From the NCBI GenBank assembly GCA_024692565.1, contig JAILMN010000025.1, forward strand, positions 1 through 64,000: DNA of 64,000 bases. The letters are read 5' to 3'. Under the pieces are notes generated by a model, which was not told where the DNA came from, did no database searches, and saw only the letters and a program-made list of their open reading frames with translations. A program made the translations under genes and the position numbers. This DNA is from Paludibacteraceae bacterium. Its GTDB lineage: Bacteria > Bacteroidota > Bacteroidia > Bacteroidales > Paludibacteraceae. Shown here one piece after another: positions 29,172-38,740 of this stretch. The stretch's first letter is position 1. Each line of letters begins with the position of its first letter.

Positions 29172-29446
29172 TATGCGTTTTTTCTGCGTTCCAGCTGTCC
29201 CTCCAATGCGCTCAAGCATGCGTCCAATGCTTCCTCGAAAGAGTCCGCAGTCTTCTCTGCAAACAGACCCGCAATGCGAATCTTCACTTCCTTGTTCGCA
29301 TTCGTCTGCGGCTTGATCACAGACATTCGAACTTCTACTTTGTCATCCGCATTCAGATGACGCTCAAAACGATTCATTTTCTTCTCAATAAACTGCTCCA
29401 GTTTCTCTGCCATTTCGAAATTTACGGCATTAATCGTTACGTTCAT
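29171..29446 (-). CDS. raiA: ribosome hibernation promoting factor (HPF/RaiA)
   Basis: [31 protein letters not shown]...; TAATG overlap with metK. Confidence 0.85.
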   Translation of the reverse strand: MNVTINAVNFEMAEKLEQFIEKKMNRFERHLNADDKVEVRMSVIKPQTNANKEVKIRIAGLFAEKTADSFEEALDACLSALEGQLERRKNA

Positions 29447-29482
29447 AGTAGTGATTTTTTAGATGTTAAACTAATTTTGCTG

Positions 29483-29530
29483 CAAAAGTACAAAAAAATT
29501 TGCATATGTGCAAAAAAAAAAGTAATTTTG
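29483..29530. promoter_or_regulatory. Overlapping divergent promoter pair
   Basis: Plus: TTTG 29499-29502/TAATTTTG 29523-29530. Minus: TTTG (CAAA 29511-29514)/TACTTTTG (29483-29490). Both spacers 20 nt. Confidence 0.8.
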
Positions 29531-29554
29531 CACCGAAAAATTTCATTATTGACT

Positions 29555-31516
29555 ATGCGTAGGTTAATTCTGCTTCTTTTGAGCTTCGTTTCGTTGAGCC
29601 TTTCTGCCCAGCGTTTCGACACTCCGTTGTGCTGGTTTGATAACTCGTCCGGCAGGTTCCAGAACGTCGCAGCCCGTTATATGTATCCGGGTCTGCAGCC
29701 CTACACGATGTACATCGTGGATAAGGCGCATAAGTTGCCGTATATGGGCGGAAAAACCTCTACCGCTACGGCCCCCTTCGAGGCTTCAGCCATGGCTTTT
29801 GTCTTCCCTGGCAACCGCATGGACGACCTTAAGAAAATGGAGCAGATGCTCACGCGCCCTATCCATGACTCACTCATCGTCTGGGCGAAAGAGGTCGAAG
29901 AGAGTCGTAACAAAGGCGGCGGTCAGCTCTTCCTCTTCCCCGTCGGCGACCCCGAGCAGATCCTGGTTGACGGCAAGGAAGAAACAGTCTCCTTCATGGG
30001 CGTCAAGGATGCCAAGCATAAGGATGTCACCGTGGACTTCGGTAAATCGCCTATGTTCCTCAGCCTCTTCAATGCGCAGGCGCTACAGGTGCGCTTTCAT
30101 CTCTATCGCTACTACGACCCGGAGGCAGACAAGAGTGCGCTCATCATCTTCCAGCAGTCCGGATTCGACCGCGATTACCAGGGCATCGACAACGAACTGC
30201 AAGCGCTCGCAGCCCTTGCCGGCGGACTCAGTTCGATGCTTATCATGGGCAATCCCTATAACTCCCAGACACTCAAAGATTGGATCAATCATAGCACGTG
30301 GAAAGATGTGCAACCCGATTTTGAGCGTTATTTCCACTTGAAACCGCGTGCGGCGGCAGCAGAAAACGGAAAGAAACCGGAGGACGAGAACAAACCCGAG
30401 CCGCCGGAGGAAACAATCGATGTGGTCGATGGACCCATTATCCGTATTCATCATAACGATGGCTCGATAGAAAAAATCTGTTGCAGCCTCTTGCCTCCGG
30501 CGCCCGATCCCATTAAAGTGCCGCAACCGCTTCCCATTCCTCCCGAGCCGAATGACCCTGCCGGCCAGCGCATCGCGTTCGAGGATGCGGTCACCCTTAC
30601 TAACGGAGGCTGTTACATCGCGGAGAATGATACCGCTACTTATCTCATCGCCTCCAAACAAAGCATGATCTTCGGCCTCAATAAAACCACCGGAAATATC
30701 TCCCTCTTCGCGATGCCGGTCACCTGTGCGCCGAAGCAGGCTATCAACGGAGCGGGATGCCTCAAGGACGGTCGTCTGCTTGTCTTCCAATCGAAGGTCG
30801 GCGTCTATGACGTGTTCAACCGCAAAGTGCTGCTCGAGGATCAGACCTCGTATGACGGCCAGCGCTTCGTTGTCAATCCCGTCACCAATCGCGCGTATTT
30901 CTATCATAAAAATCAAATGAAGGAGTATGATGCTAACCTCAAGCTGATGCATACCTATGATTGTCCGGTGGCGGACAATGAGTTCCGCGTGCTTCGTGTG
31001 GGACGCGACGGACGCCTGTGGGTGGACATAGGCCGCGGCTTCTGGACGCAAGCCTATACCACCTTCATGAATGGTAAGTTCTCGGCGGTCATCCAACCTG
31101 AGGACCGTGCGCTCTGCACGGGTTTCTGCAACCCCTATATCGGTTCGTCCTTCCTCGCCATCTGCCCGAGCGGACTGTCCGAGGTCAAACCCGACAAACT
31201 GCCGGAGCGGCTCTTCGTCGCGGAGTGGAAGAATGTGCAGGGGGCGGCGGTCAACTCCAAGAACGAGATCTTCGCCATCCATGACAACCGCGTCCTCGAG
31301 CGCTTCACCACCAAAGGCGAAGTCAAGTCCGCCGAGGTCTATAAACTCGATCTGAGATTCAATAAGAAAGGTTATTTCCTCTTCCAAGGAATATATATCG
31401 ATGCCCTGGATAATATCTGGTTCAATACCGGCAAGGACATCTATGTTTGGCATCCGTCCGGCAAAATCAACGGCTACGGTTCGTTCAGCGGTCAAATTTT
31501 TTGGGGATTGGAATAA
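29555..31516 (+). CDS. secreted protein with possible beta-propeller-like C-terminal half
   Basis: Signal MRRLILLLLSFVSLSLSAQ; ATG at 29555 downstream of promoter; GRLLVFQSKVGVYDVF..., DGRLWVDIGRGFW..., DALDNIWFNTGKDIYVWHPSG. Confidence 0.6.
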   Translation: MRRLILLLLSFVSLSLSAQRFDTPLCWFDNSSGRFQNVAARYMYPGLQPYTMYIVDKAHKLPYMGGKTSTATAPFEASAMAFVFPGNRMDDLKKMEQMLTRPIHDSLIVWAKEVEESRNKGGGQLFLFPVGDPEQILVDGKEETVSFMGVKDAKHKDVTVDFGKSPMFLSLFNAQALQVRFHLYRYYDPEADKSALIIFQQSGFDRDYQGIDNELQALAALAGGLSSMLIMGNPYNSQTLKDWINHSTWKDVQPDFERYFHLKPRAAAAENGKKPEDENKPEPPEETIDVVDGPIIRIHHNDGSIEKICCSLLPPAPDPIKVPQPLPIPPEPNDPAGQRIAFEDAVTLTNGGCYIAENDTATYLIASKQSMIFGLNKTTGNISLFAMPVTCAPKQAINGAGCLKDGRLLVFQSKVGVYDVFNRKVLLEDQTSYDGQRFVVNPVTNRAYFYHKNQMKEYDANLKLMHTYDCPVADNEFRVLRVGRDGRLWVDIGRGFWTQAYTTFMNGKFSAVIQPEDRALCTGFCNPYIGSSFLAICPSGLSEVKPDKLPERLFVAEWKNVQGAAVNSKNEIFAIHDNRVLERFTTKGEVKSAEVYKLDLRFNKKGYFLFQGIYIDALDNIWFNTGKDIYVWHPSGKINGYGSFSGQIFWGLE

Positions 31517-31544
31517 ATAGTGCAATATCTGAAATCATATAAGT

Positions 31545-32732
31545 ATGGAAATTAGTTTGCGGGCGCAATCGATGCCTGAGAGTCCGATTCGTAAACTGGC
31601 TAAGTATGCCGACGAGGCGAAGCTGGCCGGTGTCCATGTGTATCACCTCAATATCGGTCAGCCCGATATCAAAACGCCGCCCCAGGCTTTGGAGGCGGTG
31701 AAGAACTTCGACACTGAGATCTTGGAGTACTCGCCTTCGCAGGGTCTTAAGTCGCTGCGAACGAAGATGGTCAGCTATTATGCCAACTATGGCATCGACC
31801 TCTCGCCGGATGAGATCATCATCACCGCGGGTGGGTCGGAAGCCATCATGTTCGCCTATATGTCTTGCCTCAACCCGGGCGATGAGATCATCGTCACCGA
31901 CCCGTCTTATGCCAACTATATGGCGTTCGCTATTTCGGCAGGTGCCATCGTCAAATCCGTCAAGACGGACATCAAGAATGGCTTCAAACTGCCGCCGGTG
32001 GAGGAGTTTGAAAAGCAAATCACGCCTAAGACACGCGCCATACTCATCTGTAACCCCAATAACCCGACCGGATACCTCTATACCAAGCAGGAGATGCGCC
32101 AGATACGTGATCTGGTGAAGAAATACGACCTCTATCTCATCTCCGATGAGGTATACCGTGAGTTCATCTATACCAAGTCGCCCTATATCTCCGCCTGTCA
32201 CCTCGAGGGCATCGAGGAGAATGTCGTCCTCGTGGACAGCGTCTCCAAGCGCTATTCGGAGTGCGGTATCCGTATCGGCGCACTCATTACCAAGAATAAA
32301 GCTGTGCGCGAGTCTGTCATGAAGTTCTGCCAGGCGCGTCTGAGTCCTCCGCTCTTCGGTCAGGTGGTTGCCGAAGCATCGCTCTCCACGCCGGAAGAGT
32401 ATATGCAGGAGGTCTATGATGAGTACCTCGGTCGCCGTAATTTCCTTATAGACCAACTCAACCAGATCCCGGGTGTCTTCGCCCCTGCGCCTACAGGTGC
32501 CTTCTATGTCATGGTCGAGCTGCCCGTCGATGATGTCGAGAAATTCTGCAAATGGTGCCTCACGGACTTCAATTACGAAGGATCAACCGTCATGATGGCG
32601 CCGGGTACCGGTTTCTATACCAACCCCGAGGACGGACGTCATCAGGTCCGCATGGCGTATGTATTGAATAAGGACGACCTCGCCAAAGCAATGATCGTCC
32701 TTCGTAAAGCCCTCGAAGCGTATAACGCTTAA
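31545..32732 (+). CDS. class I/II PLP aminotransferase (aspartate aminotransferase-like)
   Basis: LNIGQPDIKTPPQALEA...ITAGGSEAIMFA..NPGDEIIVTDPSY...NPNNPTGYLYTK...SVSKRYSECGIRIG. Confidence 0.9.
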   Translation: MEISLRAQSMPESPIRKLAKYADEAKLAGVHVYHLNIGQPDIKTPPQALEAVKNFDTEILEYSPSQGLKSLRTKMVSYYANYGIDLSPDEIIITAGGSEAIMFAYMSCLNPGDEIIVTDPSYANYMAFAISAGAIVKSVKTDIKNGFKLPPVEEFEKQITPKTRAILICNPNNPTGYLYTKQEMRQIRDLVKKYDLYLISDEVYREFIYTKSPYISACHLEGIEENVVLVDSVSKRYSECGIRIGALITKNKAVRESVMKFCQARLSPPLFGQVVAEASLSTPEEYMQEVYDEYLGRRNFLIDQLNQIPGVFAPAPTGAFYVMVELPVDDVEKFCKWCLTDFNYEGSTVMMAPGTGFYTNPEDGRHQVRMAYVLNKDDLAKAMIVLRKALEAYNA

Positions 32733-34306
32733 TCCTCAGAGTCGGTGAGAGAATCACCGACTATTTTTTTGTATAATTCTTTCGCATCGGTCGCCTTGCG
32801 GATAATCTCGTGCAACTCTTCGATGCGCACGCGGTCTTGCGCCATCGTGTCGCGGTGACGGATTGTCACGCACCCGTCGTTCAGCGTGTCGTGGTCAACG
32901 GTGATGCAGAACGGCGTACCAACTGCGTCCTGGCGGCGGTAGCGCTTACCAATCGAGTCCTTCTCGTCGTACGCTACTTTGAAGTCGAACTTCAGCTCGT
33001 TCATGATCTCGCGTGCCTTCTCGGGCAGACCGTCTTTCTTCACCAGCGGCATGATGCAGGCCTTCACCGGTGCTAATACAGCCGGCAGGTGCAAAACGAC
33101 ACGCGTGTCGCCGCCTTCTAACGCCTGCTCCTCGTAGCTCGAGCACATGACGCTCAGGAACATACGATCGACGCCGATCGAGGTCTCGATGACGAACGGC
33201 GTGTAGCTCTGGTTCAGCTCCGGATCGAAATACTCGATCTTCTTGCCGCTATATTTGGCGTGCGAACTCAGGTCGAAGTTCGTACGGCTGTGGATACCCT
33301 CTACTTCCTTGAATCCGAAAGGCATCAAAAACTCGATATCCGTCGCCGCATTCGCATAGTGCGCCAACTTATCGTGATCGTGGAAGCGGTATTTCTCGTC
33401 GCCTAAACCCAACGCCTTGTGCCATTTCAGACGGAATTGTTTCCAGTGCTCGAACCATTTCAACTCCTCGCCCGGACGAACGAAGAACTGCATCTCCATC
33501 TGCTCGAACTCGCGCATGCGGAATATAAACTGACGGGCTACAATCTCGTTGCGGAATGCCTTACCGATCTGCGCGATACCGAACGGGATCTTCATACGCC
33601 CCGTCTTCTGTACGTTCAGGAAGTTCACGAATATACCCTGTGCCGTTTCCGGACGAAGATAAATCTTCATGCTGCCGTCAGCGGTCGAACCCATCTCGGT
33701 CGAGAACATCAGGTTGAACTGACGCACGTCTGTCCAGTTGCGTGTACCCGATATCGGGCAAACGATCTCCTCGTCCAGGATGATCTGCTTCAGCTCGTCG
33801 AGGTTGTTGTCGTTCATCGCCTTCGCAAAACGTGTGTGCAGTGCCTCGCGCTTTTCAATATGCTCTTTCACGCGCTCGTTCGTCGCCTTGAACATCTCCT
33901 CGTCAAAACTCTCACCGAAACGCTTGCGGGCTTTCTCTACCTCTTTGGCGATCTTGTCGTCGTACTTGGCTATCTGATCTTCGATCAGCACGTCCGCGCG
34001 GTAACGCTTCTTCGAATCCCTGTTGTCAATCAGCGGATCATTGAACGCATCCACGTGTCCCGAAGCCTTCCAGGTTGTCGGGTGCATGAAGATAGCGGCA
34101 TCGATACCGACGATGTTCTCATGCAGCAGCGTCATAGAATCCCACCAGTAACGCTTGATATTGTTCTTCAACTCCACGCCGTTCTGACCGTAGTCATATA
34201 CTGCGCCAAGACCGTCATAAATCTCACTGCTCGGGAATACGAATCCGTACTCTTTGCAGTGCGCCACGATCTTCTTAAATGTCTCTTCTTGTGTCTGTTG
34301 TGCCAT
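32729..34306 (-). CDS. glyS: glycyl-tRNA synthetase (single-chain type)
   Basis: IVAHCKEYGFVFPSSEIYDGLGAVYDYGQNGVELKNNIKRYWWDSM...LRPETAQGIFVNF...RNEI..RQFIFRMREFEQMEMQFF. Confidence 0.97.
   Translation of the reverse strand: MAQQTQEETFKKIVAHCKEYGFVFPSSEIYDGLGAVYDYGQNGVELKNNIKRYWWDSMTLLHENIVGIDAAIFMHPTTWKASGHVDAFNDPLIDNRDSKKRYRADVLIEDQIAKYDDKIAKEVEKARKRFGESFDEEMFKATNERVKEHIEKREALHTRFAKAMNDNNLDELKQIILDEEIVCPISGTRNWTDVRQFNLMFSTEMGSTADGSMKIYLRPETAQGIFVNFLNVQKTGRMKIPFGIAQIGKAFRNEIVARQFIFRMREFEQMEMQFFVRPGEELKWFEHWKQFRLKWHKALGLGDEKYRFHDHDKLAHYANAATDIEFLMPFGFKEVEGIHSRTNFDLSSHAKYSGKKIEYFDPELNQSYTPFVIETSIGVDRMFLSVMCSSYEEQALEGGDTRVVLHLPAVLAPVKACIMPLVKKDGLPEKAREIMNELKFDFKVAYDEKDSIGKRYRRQDAVGTPFCITVDHDTLNDGCVTIRHRDTMAQDRVRIEELHEIIRKATDAKELYKKIVGDSLTDSED
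32740..32770 (+). terminator. Rho-independent terminator embedded in the convergent glyS coding sequence
   Basis: agtcggtga-gagaa-tcaccgact followed by attttttt. Confidence 0.85.
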
Positions 34307-34337
34307 ATTTTTGTTAGTTATTTCACTTTTGCGGCTG

Positions 34338-34369
34338 CAAAAGTACTGCTTTTTTTTGACATATGCAAG
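34338..34369 (-). promoter_or_regulatory. glyS promoter
   Basis: Minus: CTTG-20 nt-TACTTTTG. Confidence 0.7.
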
Positions 34370-34415
34370 AGTTTGGCACAATTATTGCACGTATTTTTGT
34401 AAAAATCGAAAAATT

Positions 34416-36224
34416 ATGCGAAAAATTATCTCTGTATTAGTAGCAGTGCTGTGCTTTGGTACGGCGAGTGCGTGTGTGAAGAAGAGCGGTCAGCAATCAG
34501 TAACCAGTAATCAGCAATCAGTTGTCAGCGGTCAAGCGCTGACGGTTATTGTGATGGACACGACGCAGGCGCTGATAGACGGTGCGCAAGTGAAGATCGG
34601 CAAACAGACGTTCACCACGTCGTATGACGGTCGGGTAGTGCTGAAGCCGGAACAGGTGAACGGCGCGAAATTGTTGACGGTGTCGTGCGACGGATTCAAG
34701 GAGAAGAAAGTGTCGGTTGACGGCAGCATGCTCATCGTGCGGTTGGAAGGCAAGAAGACCCGCGGCGGCAGGGACGAGATGTATTATTCCTACGGTACCC
34801 GCGGCAAAGGCACGATGCTGTACAAGACGATGACGGTAGGCGCTGCTGCACCGATGATGGACGATGGCGTGGTAATGGCAGAAGAAGCGGCGGCGGTAAG
34901 ACCTTCGATGGCAGGCGGTGCGATGCCCAATAACAACGTGAGCGCCGGTAAGCTGACGGCAGGTGAAGTGAACGATTTTACGAAGTGGTCGCTGTGGCCC
35001 AATATATTGAACAAGAGCCATAAGCAGTTCATCGGCACATGGCGCATCGAGCCGCGTGAACGTTATACAGTGCAGGTGACGGACAAACACGGTTACCCGA
35101 TTGTGAACTATCCGGTGTCGCTGACGGACGCGAAAGGCAACACGTTGTTCCAAACCATGACGGATAACACCGGTAGGGCAGAGTTGTGGAACGGGTTGCT
35201 GAGCGAACCGGTGAAAGACGTGAGAGTGGAAGGCGTGCAGGAGTTGAAACGCGACGGCATCAACAGCATAGAGGTCGATGAGCCATGCGATGCACCGGAC
35301 GGCGCGGACGTGCTATTCGTCTTCGATGTTACCGGCTCGATGGGCGATGAGTTGAGGTATTTGCAAGCAGAGATGAAAGATGTCATCGCGCGCGCCAAAC
35401 AGGCAACAGGAGGACTTAATATCCGCACCGGGGCTGTGGTGTACCGCGACCACGGAGATGAGTATATTACGCGTATATCACGTTTGACCGAGGATATTAA
35501 AACCACTCAGAATTTTATAGATAAACAGGAGGCAAATGGCGGTGGTGACTTTCCGGAAGCAGTGCCGGAAGCACTCATGGCGGCAATTAACAGTGCCGGA
35601 TGGGATGAGAACACGCGTGCGCGCATTGCGTTCCTTATTTTAGATGCACCATGCCACCAGGATTCGGCTACTTTAGCACTGCTGCACGACCAAATCCTCA
35701 ATGCTGCCGCACAGGGAATACGGATCGTACCCGTCGTGTGCAGTAGTATGGACAAGGCAGGAGAGTTTCTTATGCGCTCCATGGCGCTCGCTACAAACGG
35801 AACTTCTTTCTTCCTTACCGACGACTCGGGCATCGGAAATCCCCACCTCAAACCCACGACAGACTCTCTCAAAGTGGAGCATCTGAACGACATGTTGGTG
35901 CGCACGATCGTCGAGTTCAGCTATATGCCGGATTGCGTGAAGGGACAATGGCACGAAGAGGAAATTGAGAATATCCGGGAGGAGTTCATCCCCAATCCGT
36001 TCAGTGCACAGGAACTCGAAGCGGACCCAACCATCCCGCACGGACCTACAACGCTCTATCTGCTGGACGTAAGCGGAAAACTGATTCATGTGTATAACGG
36101 TGTGCTGGAGGAGGCGGGTGACCGTCAGCTGTCTTCGCTCGGAGTGATGCTGTCCACCGGAGTCTATTTCGTCAAAGCCTTCTATGACGGCGAATGGCAT
36201 ACCAAAAAGATACTTATTCATTAA
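34416..36224 (+). CDS. secreted/lipoprotein VWFA-domain protein with T9SS-like C-terminal domain
   Basis: MRKIISVLVAVLCFGTASAC; VLFVFDVTGSMGDEL...; C-terminus LYLLDVSGKLIHVYNGV...LSTGVYFVKAFYDGEWHTKKILIH. Confidence 0.85.
   Translation: MRKIISVLVAVLCFGTASACVKKSGQQSVTSNQQSVVSGQALTVIVMDTTQALIDGAQVKIGKQTFTTSYDGRVVLKPEQVNGAKLLTVSCDGFKEKKVSVDGSMLIVRLEGKKTRGGRDEMYYSYGTRGKGTMLYKTMTVGAAAPMMDDGVVMAEEAAAVRPSMAGGAMPNNNVSAGKLTAGEVNDFTKWSLWPNILNKSHKQFIGTWRIEPRERYTVQVTDKHGYPIVNYPVSLTDAKGNTLFQTMTDNTGRAELWNGLLSEPVKDVRVEGVQELKRDGINSIEVDEPCDAPDGADVLFVFDVTGSMGDELRYLQAEMKDVIARAKQATGGLNIRTGAVVYRDHGDEYITRISRLTEDIKTTQNFIDKQEANGGGDFPEAVPEALMAAINSAGWDENTRARIAFLILDAPCHQDSATLALLHDQILNAAAQGIRIVPVVCSSMDKAGEFLMRSMALATNGTSFFLTDDSGIGNPHLKPTTDSLKVEHLNDMLVRTIVEFSYMPDCVKGQWHEEEIENIREEFIPNPFSAQELEADPTIPHGPTTLYLLDVSGKLIHVYNGVLEEAGDRQLSSLGVMLSTGVYFVKAFYDGEWHTKKILIH
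34491..34532. repeat. CAGYAAT-family heptads inside CDS (six units)
   Basis: cagcaat cagtaac cagtaat cagcaat cagttgt cagcggt. Confidence 0.9.
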
Positions 36225-36259
36225 AAAAAGCATTTTTTCTACGAAAAATTCCATGTACG

Positions 36260-36291
36260 TTTGCGTATGTGGAATTTTTGTTGTACCTTTG
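36260..36291 (+). promoter_or_regulatory. Promoter
   Basis: TTTG 36260-36263, 20 nt, TACCTTTG 36284-36291. Confidence 0.75.
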
Positions 36292-36318
36292 GCGCCGAAA
36301 TTGTTAAAACCACTTATT

Positions 36319-38592
36319 ATGAGAAAACTATTTACATTTTTTGCCGCGCTGTTATGCGCTGCGAGCGTGAGTGCAGAAATCGTCAAGATTGACGGTCTGT
36401 ACTATTCGTTAGGTACGACCACTGCTACGGTGGTAGCGGATCAGGAAACGGGTAAGCCGACCTACACGCCTTTATTGTCGGTGACGATTCCGTCGCAAGT
36501 GACGTATGCGGACCATAACTACACAGTGACGACTATCGGTACTTCTGCTTTTGAAGGGATGACGAATCTGGAAACTGTTGTTTTGCCGAACACGATTACA
36601 ACGATTAACACGGACGCTTTCTACGGTTGCGTGCGATTGAATAGCATCAACTTGCCGGAAGGCTTGGTGACCATCAATCTGCGTGCGTTTTATAACTGTA
36701 ACCTCGCATCAATCACTATTCCGAGTACTGTGACGTCGATAGGCAATGCGGCATTCAAAGGTAACCCGACCACAACCATTACGTGGTTGCCGATTACTTG
36801 TAGTATCGGCACGGACGATAGTGCGCCGTTCTATAGCACAAATTCAAAGGTCACCAAGATTACGTTCGGAAATCAGGTGACAACGATTCCTGCATACTTG
36901 TGTAAAAACATGAGTTTGTTGGATACCGTGGTGCTACCTCCTTCGGTTAATTCCTTGGGGCAGTACTCGTTCATGGGCTGTTCGTCGCTCAAGTCGATCA
37001 ACCTTCCGGTGACGCAGAAAACGCTTCCGGTTAGCTTCTTTGAGGGCTGTACATCGTTGGACTCAATCGTTCTTCCGACTACGTTGACGACCATCAGCAC
37101 AGATGCTTTCTATGGCTGTACGTCGCTAAAGAAAGTGCATTTGCACGAAGGCTTGGTGACTATTGATAGGCGTGCTTTCTATAATTGTAAACTGGACTCG
37201 ATCGTTGTGCCGAGTACGGTGACTACGGTTGGTGACGCTGCTTTCAAAAGCAACCCGACCACGCAAGTGCAATGGTTGCCGATAGATTGTACAATCGGAG
37301 AGGACGAGTCAGCGCCATTCTATAGTACCACTTCGAAGATCACCAAGTTCATGTTCGGCGATCAAGTGGAAGTAGTACCGTCGTACATATGTAAGAACAT
37401 GAATTTGCTGGATACCATCGTCCTGCCTCCTTCGGTCAATAGGCTTGGTGTGCGTGCGTTTATGAACTGCTCGAAACTACAATCTATCAACCTCCCGGTG
37501 ACGCAGAAGACCCTTCCGGTTAGTATCTTCGAGGGCTGTACATCGTTGGACTCAATTCATTTGCCGGCTACGTTGACGACCATCAGCTCGGACGCTTTCT
37601 ACGGTTGTACTTCGCTGAAGAAAGTGAACCTGAACGAAGGCTTGGTAACTATCGGTACACGTGCGTTCTATAATTGTAAACTGGACTCGATTACAATACC
37701 GAGTACTGTGACGTCGATAGGCAATGCGGCATTCAAAAGTAACCCGACAACCAAGGTAATATGGTTGCCGGCTAACTGTACGGCGGGTTCGTCCGATAGT
37801 GCGCCCTTCTATAGCGCAAGCTCGAAAATAACATCGTTCGTCTTCGGCGACCAGGTACAGACGATTCCGGCGTATTTGTGCTACAATATGAGCCTATTGG
37901 ATTCGGTGAAGATTCCGGAAACGGTTACCTCTATCGGACGCAATACATTTATGTCATGTACCTCATTGGACTCGCTTATCTTCCCGCATGGTCTCAAGAC
38001 GATAGCAACCAGCATATTGGAAGGTTGCACATCGCTGAAGAAAGTGGTGATCCCGCCTTCGGTAACTACTATCAACACGGATGCCTTCTATGGTTGCTCG
38101 GGGCTGCAGCAGATTTATAACTACGCGTATACGCCCCAGACAATCGTTGAGCGCACGGTGAATAATGTGAATAAGAACACGTGTGTGCTGTACGTACCGA
38201 TGGACTATATCTCGCTGTATCAAGCCAAAGATGTATGGAAAGGATTCCTGAATATCATCGGCGTAGCTACGGATCTGCAGTACGAGGACAAAAATATCAC
38301 GGTGACCTACCGCAAGAAAGACGGTGACCCGCTGTATATGGAGCAGCAACTCTGGTCTGTACCTGTAGCACCGCTGGTTGAAGGCTTCATGTTCTTGCGT
38401 TGGGAGATTCAGGCAGGCAATCTGGAAAATGGCATCATCCTGCAAGCGATTTACCAATCCAACGATCCTACCGACGCGCCGGCGGTATATACGAATCCGG
38501 AAGACCCGACGCAGAAACTCATTCGCGAGGGAAATGTGTATATCCTTCGGGACGACAAGATGTACACGATTCAGGGTCAACGGGTACATTAA
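36319..38592 (+). CDS. BspA-like leucine-rich repeat surface protein (LRR_5) with short C-terminal tag
   Basis: Signal peptide; repeats TISTDAFYGCTSLKKVxLxEGLVTIxxRAFYNC; C-terminus LIREGNVYILRDDKMYTIQGQRVH. Confidence 0.9.
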   Translation: MRKLFTFFAALLCAASVSAEIVKIDGLYYSLGTTTATVVADQETGKPTYTPLLSVTIPSQVTYADHNYTVTTIGTSAFEGMTNLETVVLPNTITTINTDAFYGCVRLNSINLPEGLVTINLRAFYNCNLASITIPSTVTSIGNAAFKGNPTTTITWLPITCSIGTDDSAPFYSTNSKVTKITFGNQVTTIPAYLCKNMSLLDTVVLPPSVNSLGQYSFMGCSSLKSINLPVTQKTLPVSFFEGCTSLDSIVLPTTLTTISTDAFYGCTSLKKVHLHEGLVTIDRRAFYNCKLDSIVVPSTVTTVGDAAFKSNPTTQVQWLPIDCTIGEDESAPFYSTTSKITKFMFGDQVEVVPSYICKNMNLLDTIVLPPSVNRLGVRAFMNCSKLQSINLPVTQKTLPVSIFEGCTSLDSIHLPATLTTISSDAFYGCTSLKKVNLNEGLVTIGTRAFYNCKLDSITIPSTVTSIGNAAFKSNPTTKVIWLPANCTAGSSDSAPFYSASSKITSFVFGDQVQTIPAYLCYNMSLLDSVKIPETVTSIGRNTFMSCTSLDSLIFPHGLKTIATSILEGCTSLKKVVIPPSVTTINTDAFYGCSGLQQIYNYAYTPQTIVERTVNNVNKNTCVLYVPMDYISLYQAKDVWKGFLNIIGVATDLQYEDKNITVTYRKKDGDPLYMEQQLWSVPVAPLVEGFMFLRWEIQAGNLENGIILQAIYQSNDPTDAPAVYTNPEDPTQKLIREGNVYILRDDKMYTIQGQRVH
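36661..38127 (+). repeat. Tandem coding repeat, period exactly 489 bp (163 aa)
   Basis: 'ggcttggtRac.at...cgtgc.tt.tataa.tgta' begins at 36661, 37150 and 37639. Confidence 0.85.
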
Positions 38593-38610
38593 AAACGTCC
38601 ATCAATCGGT

Positions 38611-38639
38611 AAAAAGAGCTCTTCGGGGCTCTTTTTTTG
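38611..38639 (+). terminator. Rho-independent terminator
   Basis: aagagctcttcggggctcttttttt. Confidence 0.8.
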
Positions 38640-38656
38640 TAAAAATGCATTTTTTA

Positions 38657-38688
38657 TTTGCATAATTCAAATAATTATTGTACTTTTG
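38657..38688 (+). promoter_or_regulatory. glnN promoter
   Basis: TTTG 38657-38660, 20 nt, TACTTTTG 38681-38688. Confidence 0.75.
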
Positions 38689-38740
38689 CGGCGATTTTTG
38701 CAATTTAATCGGATTAAAAACGAAAAACAACGTCAAAAGT

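Noticed and set aside
30083-31525. 480-aa minus-strand ORF opposite the secreted propeller-like gene
   Set aside because: Shadow ORF; the sense strand has signal peptide, promoter and start, the antisense has none.
31485-32456. 323-aa minus-strand ORF opposite the aminotransferase (similar cases at 18120-18851, 19745-20428, 33419-34402, 39824-40870, 41662-42744, 42917-43861)
   Set aside because: All lie antisense to confidently identified proteins and lack initiation signals; explained by codon-usage bias.
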